From Romboutsia lituseburensis DSM 797 (GTDB taxonomy: Bacteria > Bacillota > Clostridia > Peptostreptococcales > Peptostreptococcaceae): a stretch of DNA of 64,000 bases. The notes under the pieces were generated by a model. It was not told the origin of the DNA. It did no database searches and saw nothing but the letters and a program-made list of their open reading frames with translations. Shown here in pieces: positions 53,884 through 62,573 of the stretch (within the stretch, counting starts at the first letter, position 1; every line of letters begins with the position of its first letter). The DNA lies in NCBI RefSeq assembly GCF_900103615.1, contig NZ_FNGW01000004.1, forward strand, positions 1 through 64,000, read 5' to 3'. The position numbers were made by a program, and so were the translations under genes.

Positions 53884-54900
53884 CTAAAATCCTAAAAGTG
53901 CTATATCATTGGATGTTGTAAAGACAGATGTAGAATTATATACTAAGTCTTCTTTATAATTTGAAAGGAAAGTAGCTTTTATAAAGTCTTCTTTAATACT
54001 AAACTCATCTGTTGTTTGATTTGTCCATGAACTTCCTAAATCATTAGAAGAGCAAGTTTTAAGTCTATTATATTCAACCCACATTAAATAAATATTAGAT
54101 TGATGTTTTATTAAATTAGGATACATGCAAGCGCAAGGAATTGATATGTTTTTAGCATTACGTATATCTAGACCATCATCCATTAAATATCCATTTATGT
54201 ATTTAACTGAATAAGCATTATCTTCATTTTCGCAAAAAGTTAAGTGATAGAAATTCATAGCATCTTTTAATACTGATAAATATACTTTATTTTTTTTTGA
54301 ATGAGTTATTTGCAAAGGAGTAGACCATGTTAAAGAGTTACAATTAAATCTAGATAAAAATACTTCTTCATACCCATCTACTACATTAAGGTAGAATACA
54401 ATTGGAGAATTATTGACCCATGAAATACAATAGTTATTTAAAATAGAATGTGTTAAAAAATCAATTTTATTTTCAGTCCAAATATTATTTTTATTATGAT
54501 GATGAAATAAAGCACATGTACCTGGTGCTTCATTATTAAAGACATAATAAAATAAATGTAGGTTATTATCAACTTTTTTTATGTAAGGAAATAGCAAATC
54601 AAATTTTTCATCATTAAAAGTAAAAATTTCATTAAATGAAAGAGTATTATCCTTTGAGATTTCAAAATACTTTATACCATTATCTTTATAAACTCCATAT
54701 ATAGTATCATCTATTCCTAGAGAAACCGAATAATTTGTAAAGTCTACAAATTTATTTAATATAGTAATAGAATTATAAAAATTATAATCTTTATCAAAGC
54801 AATTACAAATTAATCTCTGATCTTTTTCATTACAATAAATACTAAATATATCTTTATTAGAACGTCTAATTATTGTAGAACTGTTATTAGAAAAGCTCAT
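53884..54900 (-). CDS. Unknown, possibly beta-propeller protein, 338 aa
   Basis: No signal peptide or membrane segment. Repeated beta-strand patterns with Trp/Tyr near strand ends (NIWTENKIDF, SLTWSTPLQIT, GSSWTNQTTDE) recall sialidase/BNR-type propeller blades. Cys and His are scattered. AAGGAGG precedes the ATG. Together with the gene at 56392 it flanks cdeC on the opposite strand. A spore-surface role is plausible from position only. Confidence 0.65.
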   Translation of the reverse strand: MSFSNNSSTIIRRSNKDIFSIYCNEKDQRLICNCFDKDYNFYNSITILNKFVDFTNYSVSLGIDDTIYGVYKDNGIKYFEISKDNTLSFNEIFTFNDEKFDLLFPYIKKVDNNLHLFYYVFNNEAPGTCALFHHHNKNNIWTENKIDFLTHSILNNYCISWVNNSPIVFYLNVVDGYEEVFLSRFNCNSLTWSTPLQITHSKKNKVYLSVLKDAMNFYHLTFCENEDNAYSVKYINGYLMDDGLDIRNAKNISIPCACMYPNLIKHQSNIYLMWVEYNRLKTCSSNDLGSSWTNQTTDEFSIKEDFIKATFLSNYKEDLVYNSTSVFTTSNDIALLGF

Positions 54901-54992
54901 ATATACCTCCTTAAGAATTGTTTATAGTAAATGTATATTACCAACAAAAAATATTTATTCGAGAATATATAAACTAAAGTACAACTTAAGTA

Positions 54993-55020
54993 ACAAATAT
55001 CAATAAAAATGCATAATATT
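54993..55020 (+). promoter_or_regulatory. Sigma-E/K-like promoter of cdeC
   Basis: AC (54993-54994), 17-nt spacer, CATAATAT (55012-55019), about 65 nt before the ATG. Confidence 0.45.
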
Positions 55021-55084
55021 AATTAGGCTACAAAAAAGCCGAGACATTTATAATAATTATTCATTTAAGGGGAGGACTCAAATT

Positions 55085-56329
55085 ATGCAAGACTTAAAAA
55101 GAAGTAAAAAAAGAGTAATGAACCAACAAATGGCTCAAATGCAAAACAAATTAAACGAAGATGTTAACATGATAAAAGAACAAGAAGTGAAAGAAGAGTT
55201 AAATAGAGGATGTAACAGTAAACCAAAACATGAAAATCACTGTAATAACTCTTGCAATAATTCTTGTAATAATCAAGGTAATAACAATTGTCATCATGGT
55301 TGTGGATGCAATTCAAACACTGAAGAATTTGACTGCGTATGTGTTTGTAAAAAGCCAAACCAAGAGTGTGAGCCATGTGAGCCAGAAGCGAAGGAATGTA
55401 TAGACAATAAGGCTATCTGTGGGCCAGAATGTTGTAATCCTATAACATCACCAAACTTCTCACCTGCAAATAGTGTACCATTTGCAATAGAAGCTAATAG
55501 AGTTTTTGATACTATGGCATTCCAAACATTTACAGATGCAGTAGCTCCAAATGGAGAAGCTTTAATATTTGATTTTGATGTAGTAGAAGTAAATGGTCCA
55601 ATACCAAGATCAAGTCAAGTAAATGTAACTATAGATAAAGTATGCTTGAACTATAGTGGTATAGTAATCGATGCAGGTGTTACAACATTAGAAGATTTTG
55701 ATATACAACCTTTAGAACCAGTAGTTGGAAAACCATGTGAAACTAATTTCGAATATGCAGTTTGTGGAGAAAAAAATTCTGAATGCTGTAAAAAAGGAAA
55801 AGGTACTAGTGTAGTATATAAACAAAGAGGATTAAATGTAACTGTAGAAGATTTAGTATTAGAATTAAGAGGAAGATGTGGATGTACTACATTTGTAGCA
55901 TTTGCATATCCAGCTGTAAGAGGAATGGGCGGACAAATAAAAAGATGCTGTGATGTAGAGTTTATATATAATACATTATCTGCACCAATTTGTTTACCAT
56001 CAGATGGCAGAGCTGTAACTTTAAGACAAGATTATCAAACTAATTTAACAGTAGATTGTATAGGAAAAGCATTATTAAGATTTGTAGATCATGATGGATG
56101 TGAATGCTATTATGATTTATGTGTACCAAATGGAATAGACTTAATATTATGCTTACAACTTACAGTTAGCACATTAATAAATGAACAAATAGTTGTTTTA
56201 GGATCACCTAATGCTATAAGACCTAGAATAGTAGATACGTTTAATAAAGTTTGTGATTTCACTACTTGCCCAGGAACACAAGACAATAATAATAATAATA
56301 ATAATAAAGGATGCGGATGCAGCCGTTAA
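55085..56329 (+). CDS. cdeC: Cysteine-rich exosporium protein CdeC orthologue
   Basis: 414 aa with 35 Cys (about 8.5 percent). The start MQDLKRSKKRVMNQQM resembles my recollection of the C. difficile CdeC N-terminus. Layout: basic start, His/Asn/Cys-rich repeats (about 43-80; CNNSCNNSCNN), Cys/Glu/Pro section (90-120), then a structured beta-rich domain with paired Cys (ECC, RCC, GCEC) and a C-terminal Asn run ending GCGCSR. In C. difficile CdeC organises assembly of the outermost spore layers. GGGGAGG precedes the ATG. Sporulation-type promoter upstream, terminator downstream. Confidence 0.85.
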   Translation: MQDLKRSKKRVMNQQMAQMQNKLNEDVNMIKEQEVKEELNRGCNSKPKHENHCNNSCNNSCNNQGNNNCHHGCGCNSNTEEFDCVCVCKKPNQECEPCEPEAKECIDNKAICGPECCNPITSPNFSPANSVPFAIEANRVFDTMAFQTFTDAVAPNGEALIFDFDVVEVNGPIPRSSQVNVTIDKVCLNYSGIVIDAGVTTLEDFDIQPLEPVVGKPCETNFEYAVCGEKNSECCKKGKGTSVVYKQRGLNVTVEDLVLELRGRCGCTTFVAFAYPAVRGMGGQIKRCCDVEFIYNTLSAPICLPSDGRAVTLRQDYQTNLTVDCIGKALLRFVDHDGCECYYDLCVPNGIDLILCLQLTVSTLINEQIVVLGSPNAIRPRIVDTFNKVCDFTTCPGTQDNNNNNNNKGCGCSR

Positions 56330-56348
56330 TTTAAATTTTAATTAATGG

Positions 56349-56382
56349 AGAAGGCTATCAATTGATAGCCTTCTTATTTTTA
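56349..56382 (+). terminator. Terminator of cdeC
   Basis: AGAAGGCTATCAA / TTGATAGCCTTCT perfect palindrome, then TATTTTTAT. Confidence 0.85.
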
Positions 56383-56391
56383 TGCTAGACA

Positions 56392-57057
56392 CTAAAATTT
56401 ATATTTTATACTATAGCAATATTCAAATATATCATGCTCTATGCTATTGATAGGCAATTCATATGTTTCATTGCTAGAAGTATCAAGATTAGCACTACGT
56501 GAAAAGTTATTATCCAATATCCATTTGTTACAATTTGTATCAAATACTATTGCTTCGCTTAATGTACCTCTAGTAGAAGGATTAAATTTATTATATTCAA
56601 AGACTATATTTGAAGTTTCATCAATATTCAATTTATAAATATGCTCATCTTCTTTATATATATTATTGATAGGGTACTTAGAAACTTTATAGTTTGAGGG
56701 AGAAAAATTAAAATGAGAAACTTTATAAAGGCTATCTGAAATAGAATATTTCTCAACTACAAATATATTTAATATACCTTTAATTATATACAATCTCATA
56801 TCTTTAATATTTTTTAAATTATTAAAAACTTTACAAATCATTTTTCTTTTCCATGATCCATTTACATTAATAAAATGAGATAGTTTTCCCTTAAGGTCTA
56901 ATGCACAAATATGGATACTTTGATTATCATCAATATTTGCACAATAAGTATGGATATTATTTGCTAATTTTTCAGTTTGTTCATTTATATTTTTTATATA
57001 AAGAGAATTCTTATCTGCATATATATAAAATGGTTTTATATCTTTATTATTTTTCAT
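56392..57057 (-). CDS. Unknown protein, 221 aa, downstream of the SpoVB-like gene
   Basis: Not recognised. Beta-rich, with no membrane segment, similar in style to the protein at 53884 (short aromatic strands such as GSWKRKMICKVF and NCNKWILDNNF). Its start overlaps the stop of the SpoVB-like gene by 4 nt (ATGA), so both are made from one mRNA. Function unknown; the link to a sporulation flippase and cdeC suggests a spore-envelope part. Confidence 0.65.
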   Translation of the reverse strand: MKNNKDIKPFYIYADKNSLYIKNINEQTEKLANNIHTYCANIDDNQSIHICALDLKGKLSHFINVNGSWKRKMICKVFNNLKNIKDMRLYIIKGILNIFVVEKYSISDSLYKVSHFNFSPSNYKVSKYPINNIYKEDEHIYKLNIDETSNIVFEYNKFNPSTRGTLSEAIVFDTNCNKWILDNNFSRSANLDTSSNETYELPINSIEHDIFEYCYSIKYKF

Positions 57058-58391
57058 TTTAGCCTCCTAATGTTTAAATTTTTTAATGTTCTAACAAGAA
57101 CTATAATATGTAATAAACACGTAAAAAATGAAACTATTGTCATTGTATAAATATAAGCATAAATATTTAAATCTGGCATAGGTAGTAAAATATATAAAGC
57201 TATTAATTGTATTAACATACCAATAATTGTTATAACACTTGATGAAACCTCTTTTCTTATAGAATGTAAGATTCCAGATAAAGTCTGATTCAATGACATA
57301 AATAAAGGAACTAAAAACATAGCCTTCAAGTAAGTACCAGCTAAAATATTATCAAATATAATCAAACAAAGTTTCTCTCCGAATATATAAAAAAAGATAG
57401 ATGATATAATTCCAACAAAAAATGTAAGTGATAAAGCGTAGTTTATTTTTTTTATAATGTTTTTATATTTACCCAAAGATAATTCTTGGGAGATACTAGG
57501 AATCAAATTAACAACTAAAGCAGATCCAAGAGTAAAAGGTAAGTAAACAAAAGGCATTACCATACCACTTATAATCCCATACATGCTCAAAGATTGTGAA
57601 TAACTAATTCCAGATAGTACAAGTCTTGAAGGTACAATTAATGAACTTAAAGAATGTAATAATATATTTGACATTTTATTGCAAGTTATGGGTATAGACA
57701 TTTTTAATGTTTCTAAAGATGCGTTATAAAAATCTCTTAAATTTATAGTATATCTATTAAATAAGTTAGAATTTTTATATAGACACAATACTATAAAGAG
57801 TATATTTATTGTTTCACCAATTGAAATTCCTAAAAGTGCAATATAGCAATTTTGTGATTTATCATTTAAATACATAATTATTAAATATACAAAAATAATT
57901 CTACTTACTTGTTCTAATACTTGCCCTATAGCAGGTACACAGACATCCTTCAATCCGTAGTAATAGCCTCTTAAAATATTAGATATTGTTATAACTACTA
58001 TAGCAGGACATATAGCTAAAACTAATAGACTTAAATTTGAATTATGCAATAATTTAAATGCTATAAAATTTGAATTTAATGAAATAAATAATGATACAAC
58101 TAAAGAGATGAAAAAAGCAACATATAATGTTGAAATAAATAAAACATTACTACTATGTTTATCATTTATAGCCTTTTTATTTGCAACAAGGCAGCTGAGG
58201 GTAGTGGGAATTCCGGTTGTAGTAAAAGCAAGACATATCATTAAAAAATTAAAAAGAATATGATAAATTCCAAGTCCTGTATCACCTATAACTTTTGATA
58301 AAAATATTTTGTACAAAAAACCGAGAACTCTTACTATTAAATTTGATAAAAAAAGTATTATTGTAGAGAATACAAGGTTGGGAACCCTCAA
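57054..58391 (-). CDS. SpoVB/MurJ-like polysaccharide flippase
   Basis: MOP-superfamily membrane protein, 445 aa, with about 12-14 hydrophobic segments. Seen: FSTIILFLSNLIVRVLGF at the start, KVIGDTGLGIYHILFN, and TTTGIPTTLSCLVANKKA, typical of the SpoVB group that flips lipid-linked peptidoglycan precursors, here probably for spore cortex. Shorter than Bacillus SpoVB (about 518). Starts with TTG; its ribosome site AAGGGGGTGA is buried in a 13-bp hairpin. Co-transcribed with the PHP gene upstream and the 221-aa gene downstream. Confidence 0.85.
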   Translation of the reverse strand: MRVPNLVFSTIILFLSNLIVRVLGFLYKIFLSKVIGDTGLGIYHILFNFLMICLAFTTTGIPTTLSCLVANKKAINDKHSSNVLFISTLYVAFFISLVVSLFISLNSNFIAFKLLHNSNLSLLVLAICPAIVVITISNILRGYYYGLKDVCVPAIGQVLEQVSRIIFVYLIIMYLNDKSQNCYIALLGISIGETINILFIVLCLYKNSNLFNRYTINLRDFYNASLETLKMSIPITCNKMSNILLHSLSSLIVPSRLVLSGISYSQSLSMYGIISGMVMPFVYLPFTLGSALVVNLIPSISQELSLGKYKNIIKKINYALSLTFFVGIISSIFFYIFGEKLCLIIFDNILAGTYLKAMFLVPLFMSLNQTLSGILHSIRKEVSSSVITIIGMLIQLIALYILLPMPDLNIYAYIYTMTIVSFFTCLLHIIVLVRTLKNLNIRRLK

Positions 58392-58395
58392 TAAA

Positions 58396-58433
58396 TCACC
58401 CCCTTATGTTTAAATATATTCATAAGGGGGTGA
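58396..58433 (-). promoter_or_regulatory. Hairpin sequestering the ribosome site of the SpoVB-like gene
   Basis: Arms 58396-58408 and 58421-58433 are perfect complements (13 bp, 12-nt loop). In the mRNA the 3' arm reads CATAAGGGGGTGA, which is the ribosome site, and the TTG start follows 4 nt later. The 5' arm (TCACCCCCTTATG) begins 8 nt after the stop codon of the upstream gene. Confidence 0.8.
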
Positions 58434-58441
58434 AAAAATAA

Positions 58442-59236
58442 TTATATCTTTTTAAATTCGGGTTTCATTTTATTAAATGTTGATACATATTTAAACCCAG
58501 ACTCTTTTAAATATGTATATATATAGTCAAATTGATAAGCAACCTGAGACGGATTATGAGAGTCAGACCCTGTAGTTATTATCTCCCCACCTAAATCTTT
58601 ATATAAAGATATAATATTTCTAGATGGTGTTAAATCAGGGAGATTATATCTATAACAAGATGTGTTTATTTCTATACCTTTACCATCATAAATTACTTGT
58701 TTTAAGATGGCTTCTATTATATCTGAAAATAAGCTATCATCCAATAATTTATCATAGTTACCGTAACGTTTAATCAAATCAAGGTGACCTAAAACCGAAT
58801 AGTCTTTATAATTTTTAACAACTGTATAAAGTTCTTTAAAATAAGTTTCATAAGCTTCGTGCTGAGTTTTGTTTTTAAAAAATTCACCAAAATATAAATC
58901 TAATTTGTTTATAGCATGAATTGAACAAATTATAAAATCAAAAGGATATTTACATGCATCCTCACTGCATTTTTGAGTAATTTGTTTTTGTAGTCCAAGT
59001 TCAATTCCTTTTTTTATAGAAATTTGTTTATGATATTTGTTTTGTAAAAAGTTTAGTTTTTCAAAATACTTATCATAGTCAATTCCCCAATCAAAATCAG
59101 TATCAAGATCATAATCAACATGATCTGTAAAACAAATTTCCTTTAATCCTAGTTCGATAGATCTTTTAACCATTTCCTCCATATCAGTTTTACTGTCATT
59201 AGAGAAACTAGAGTGCATGTGATAGTCATAAAACAT
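58442..59236 (-). CDS. PHP-domain phosphatase, histidinol-phosphatase-like
   Basis: 264 aa. Metal motifs of the PHP fold: YDYHMHSSFSNDSK (HxH), CFTDHVDYD, a middle KGIELGLQ, CSIHAI, HLDLIKRYG, and late TTGSDSHNPSQVA. Matches HisK-type histidinol-phosphatase, though no other his-biosynthesis genes are here, so a different phosphoester may be the substrate. GGGG ribosome site. First gene of the minus-strand group leading to the flippase. Confidence 0.85.
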   Translation of the reverse strand: MFYDYHMHSSFSNDSKTDMEEMVKRSIELGLKEICFTDHVDYDLDTDFDWGIDYDKYFEKLNFLQNKYHKQISIKKGIELGLQKQITQKCSEDACKYPFDFIICSIHAINKLDLYFGEFFKNKTQHEAYETYFKELYTVVKNYKDYSVLGHLDLIKRYGNYDKLLDDSLFSDIIEAILKQVIYDGKGIEINTSCYRYNLPDLTPSRNIISLYKDLGGEIITTGSDSHNPSQVAYQFDYIYTYLKESGFKYVSTFNKMKPEFKKI

Positions 59237-59344
59237 AAATATTTCCCCTTTTTATCAAATTTTGGTATTATATATACATACTACATATTAGCAAATATAA
59301 ATATAACCATCAAGGAATTAATGAAAAATACAAGTGGTGATAAA

Positions 59345-60766
59345 ATGGAAAAATATAATATAGAATTAAAAAAAGATACCGCAAAATATTTACAAATTTA
59401 TAATCATATAAAAAGTATGATTGGAGATAAAAAAATCATTGAGAATGAAAAACTTCCTCCAATAAGGAAGTTATCTCATTTGATAGGAGTAAACAATACC
59501 ACTATAGTTAAAGTGTATGAACTTTTAGAAAAAGAAGGATATATATATAAAACTGTTGGTAGTGGTACATTTGTATCTCCTATGAAAAGTGAAAAGGAAG
59601 CTAAGGTAATAAAAAAAGAAGGCTTAATACATTTAGATAGTGGAAATCCGTCAACAGATATGTTTCCAATAGAAGATTTTAAAAGTGCAGTTAATATGGC
59701 TCTTACAAATGAAGGAAGCTCTATATTTGAATATGATGAAGGTTTAGGTTTTGATGATTTAAGGGAAAAGTTAGTTGATTACTTAAAAGAAAAAGAAATT
59801 AGTACAACTAAGGATAATATTCAAATAATATCAGGGGCTCAGCAGGGAATAGACATTGTTTGCAAAGGCCTTATAAACTACTCTGATGTAGTATTTGTAG
59901 AAGAGCCAACGTATAATGGAGCAATACAAGTATTTAAAAGTAGGGGAGCTAAAATAATATCAATACCAATGCTAGATGATGGAATAGATATAGGTATACT
60001 TAAATTAAAGTTAGACAAAGTTAAACCTAAGTTAATTTATACAATGCCTAATTTTCAAAATCCAACTGGAATTTCATACTCTAAATATAAAAAGAAAAAA
60101 TTAATTGAACTAGCAGAAGAATATGATTTTTATATTGTAGAAGATGATTTTATTAGTGATTTTAAATTTGAATCTATTGATAACAAACCATTGAAAAGTT
60201 ATGATGATAAAAATAGAGTCATTTATATAAAAAGTTTTTCAAAAATTTTAATGCCTGGTCTTAGAATTGGTATGGTAGAAGTTCCAAATGAATTATTAAA
60301 AAAAGTGCTTTGGGCAAAGTATTCTTCAGATATATCAACTCCAGGATTAATACAAAAATCTATGTATTACTATATGAAATATTTTGATTGGAATGAATAT
60401 CTAAAATCTGTAGAAAATGTATATTTAGAAAAGTATAAATTAACAAAAAAATTAATAAAAGATAAACTGGAAGGTAGATTGAAAGTTCGAAATAGTGATG
60501 GTGGTATTAACTTTTTCTTAGAACTACCTAGAGGATATTTATCACAAGATTTTACTGATTTTATGCTAGATAAAGGAGTATCAATTCTTCCAGGAACATA
60601 TTTTTTTGATAATATAATTGATGATAGATTTTTTAGGATAAATATAGCAAAGTCAAGTATACAAGATTTAGAAAAGGGAATATCTATAATAAGTGATAAT
60701 TTAGATGAATTTTTTACAGAATATAAAAATATAGCAAAAATAAAAAGTAATAAATTATTTTATTAA
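59345..60766 (+). CDS. MocR/PdxR-type regulator (GntR HTH + aminotransferase fold)
   Basis: 473 aa from the ATG at 59345 (GTGGTGAT before it); the in-frame ATG at 59213 lies inside the divergent gene and adds an unrelated stretch. GntR HTH (about 15-80; LPPIRKLSHLIGVNNTTIVKVYELLEKEGYI-type), linker, then a PLP-binding aminotransferase I domain: SGAQQGIDIV, MPNFQNPTGISY, EDDFISDF, and the lysine motif YIKSFSKILMPGLRIG. Such proteins sense PLP or amino-compounds. The target is unknown; no pdx genes adjoin. Confidence 0.92.
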   Translation: MEKYNIELKKDTAKYLQIYNHIKSMIGDKKIIENEKLPPIRKLSHLIGVNNTTIVKVYELLEKEGYIYKTVGSGTFVSPMKSEKEAKVIKKEGLIHLDSGNPSTDMFPIEDFKSAVNMALTNEGSSIFEYDEGLGFDDLREKLVDYLKEKEISTTKDNIQIISGAQQGIDIVCKGLINYSDVVFVEEPTYNGAIQVFKSRGAKIISIPMLDDGIDIGILKLKLDKVKPKLIYTMPNFQNPTGISYSKYKKKKLIELAEEYDFYIVEDDFISDFKFESIDNKPLKSYDDKNRVIYIKSFSKILMPGLRIGMVEVPNELLKKVLWAKYSSDISTPGLIQKSMYYYMKYFDWNEYLKSVENVYLEKYKLTKKLIKDKLEGRLKVRNSDGGINFFLELPRGYLSQDFTDFMLDKGVSILPGTYFFDNIIDDRFFRINIAKSSIQDLEKGISIISDNLDEFFTEYKNIAKIKSNKLFY

Positions 60767-60782
60767 ATGCAAAAATAAGAAA

Positions 60783-60817
60783 GGAGATTACTTAAGATAA
60801 CTAGTATATTTTAAGTA
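60783..60817 (+). promoter_or_regulatory. Distant ribosome site bridged by a hairpin, upstream of the DUF896 gene
   Basis: AAGGAG lies at 60781-60786 but the ATG is at 60827. Between them a 10-bp stem (60789-60798 with 60808-60817, one G-U pair) would loop out 29 nt and bring the site to about 11 nt from the ATG. Confidence 0.45.
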
Positions 60818-60826
60818 GAACTAAAA

Positions 60827-61072
60827 ATGTTTGATAAGAAAAAATTAGATAGAATAAATGAATTAGCGAAAAAAAATAAAGAAGAGGGATTAACACAAGT
60901 TGAATTAAAAGAAAGAGAAGAATTAAGAAAAGAGTATTTACAACATTTTAGAGCTCATTTTAAATCAAGATTAGATAATGTTAAGGTTGTTCATTCTCAA
61001 GAAGAATATGATGAGTACATGAAAAATAATCCTCAAGCACAACCTGTAGAACCAATAATAAAGAAAGACTAA
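60827..61072 (+). CDS. DUF896 (YnzC-like) protein
   Basis: 81 aa, highly charged. The family core is clear: LDRINELAKKNKEEGLTQVEL with EREELRKEYL and FRAHFKSRLDNVKV. Two-helix proteins of this family are widespread in Firmicutes; B. subtilis YnzC is linked to the SOS operon, but the function is unknown. The tail after residue 60 is variable. No ribosome site lies close to the ATG. Confidence 0.92.
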   Translation: MFDKKKLDRINELAKKNKEEGLTQVELKEREELRKEYLQHFRAHFKSRLDNVKVVHSQEEYDEYMKNNPQAQPVEPIIKKD

Positions 61073-61138
61073 TAAGTAATTTTTATAATATTGACTTAAG
61101 AAAAAATATAAAAATAATAAAGTTTTTGGAGGGGTAAC

Positions 61139-62533
61139 ATGGAACTTAAACATGAATTTAGAAATGCATGGGAAGTAGAAAGAAAAAATAATCAAATAGA
61201 AAATGTTATGGCTTATTCAAAAGAGTATATGACTTTCTTAGATAATGGGAAAACTGAAAGAACTTCAGCAAGAGAAATAGTAAAAATAGCTCAACAAAAT
61301 GGGTACATATCAATAGAAGATGCTATAGAAAAAGGTAGTATAAGCCCTGGAGAAAAAATTTATGCGGTTAACAAAGATAAAGGTGTTGCCTTATTTGTAA
61401 TAGGTAAAAATAATTTAGAAAAAGGAATGAGAATTGTAGGAGGGCATATAGATGCTCCTAGAATTGATTTAAAACCAAATCCTTTATATCAAGAAGCTAA
61501 TTTAGGATTTTTCAAAACTCATTACTATGGTGGTATAAAGAAATACCAATGGACGGCAACACCACTTGCTATACATGGAGTAGTTATTTTAAATGATGGT
61601 AAAAAAGTAGATATTTGTATTGGAGAAGAAGATTCTGATCCAGTATTTTGTATAACAGACCTTTTAGTTCATTTAGCAGGAGATCAAATGCAAAAGAAAC
61701 TAGCTGATGGTATAACAGGAGAAGGTTTAAACTTACTAATAGGACATATGCCGCTAGAAGGTGCTGAAAAAGAGGCTATAGAGCAAAATATATTAAAAAT
61801 GTTAAATGAAAAGTATGGAATGATTGAAGAAGATTTTCTAAGTGCTGAAATAGAAATAGTACCAGCAGGTAAGGCTCGTGACTTAGGATTTGATAGATCT
61901 ATGGTGCTTGCATATGGTCATGATGATAGAGTATGTTCTTATGGTGCAGTAAAAGCTATAATAGAAACTGAAAATCCAGAGTATTGCGCAGTAGCATTAT
62001 GCGTAGACAAAGAAGAAGTAGGATCACAAGGAAATACAGGAATGCAGTCAAAATTCTTTGAAAATGTGGTAGCTGAGATTATTGCATTAGAAGGAAATTA
62101 TTGTGACCTAAAAGTAAGAAGAGCAATGGCAAATACAAAAGTTTTATCAGCAGATGTTTCAGCAGGATATGATCCTAATTATCCAGATGTATATGAAAAG
62201 AGAAATTCTGCATATATGGGTCAAGGGATTGTACTTAGTAAATATACAGGTGTTAGAGGGAAAAGTGGATGTAATGATGCAAATGCTGAATTTATAGCGG
62301 AAATCAGAAGAATATTTAATAAAGCTGATGTAGTATGGCAAACAGCAGAGCTTGGTAAGGTAGACCAAGGTGGCGGAGGAACAATCGCCTATATATTAGC
62401 TAATTATGGTGCTGAAGTCATAGATTGTGGAGTAGGAGTTTTAAATATGCATGCTCCTTATGAAATAATCTCAAAGGTAGATATCTATGAAATGTATAAA
62501 GGATATAAGGCATTTTTTAATTTAAATATATAA
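61139..62533 (+). CDS. M18-family aminopeptidase
   Basis: Zinc aminopeptidase, 464 aa, normal for the family. Motifs: GGHIDAPRIDLKPNPLYQ (metal His, Asp), AYGHDDRVCSY, VDKEEVGSQGNTG (catalytic Glu pair), SADVSAGYDPNYP, and late MHAPYEIISKVD with a metal His. Removes N-terminal residues, often acidic or neutral. GGAGGGG precedes the ATG. With pepT it fits peptide-based nutrition. Confidence 0.95.
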   Translation: MELKHEFRNAWEVERKNNQIENVMAYSKEYMTFLDNGKTERTSAREIVKIAQQNGYISIEDAIEKGSISPGEKIYAVNKDKGVALFVIGKNNLEKGMRIVGGHIDAPRIDLKPNPLYQEANLGFFKTHYYGGIKKYQWTATPLAIHGVVILNDGKKVDICIGEEDSDPVFCITDLLVHLAGDQMQKKLADGITGEGLNLLIGHMPLEGAEKEAIEQNILKMLNEKYGMIEEDFLSAEIEIVPAGKARDLGFDRSMVLAYGHDDRVCSYGAVKAIIETENPEYCAVALCVDKEEVGSQGNTGMQSKFFENVVAEIIALEGNYCDLKVRRAMANTKVLSADVSAGYDPNYPDVYEKRNSAYMGQGIVLSKYTGVRGKSGCNDANAEFIAEIRRIFNKADVVWQTAELGKVDQGGGGTIAYILANYGAEVIDCGVGVLNMHAPYEIISKVDIYEMYKGYKAFFNLNI

Positions 62534-62535
62534 TT

Positions 62536-62573
62536 AAAAAATAGACATTGATTAATCAATGTCTATTTTTTTT
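62536..62573. terminator. Bidirectional terminator
   Basis: AATAGACATTGATTAATCAA palindrome continuing to GTCTATT, with A and T runs on either side, between convergent genes. It overlaps the last codons of the LysR gene. Confidence 0.85.

Noticed and set aside
59213-59344. N-terminal extension of the MocR regulator
   Set aside because: The added residues match no GntR family start and overlap the divergent PHP gene. A proper ribosome site precedes the ATG at 59345.
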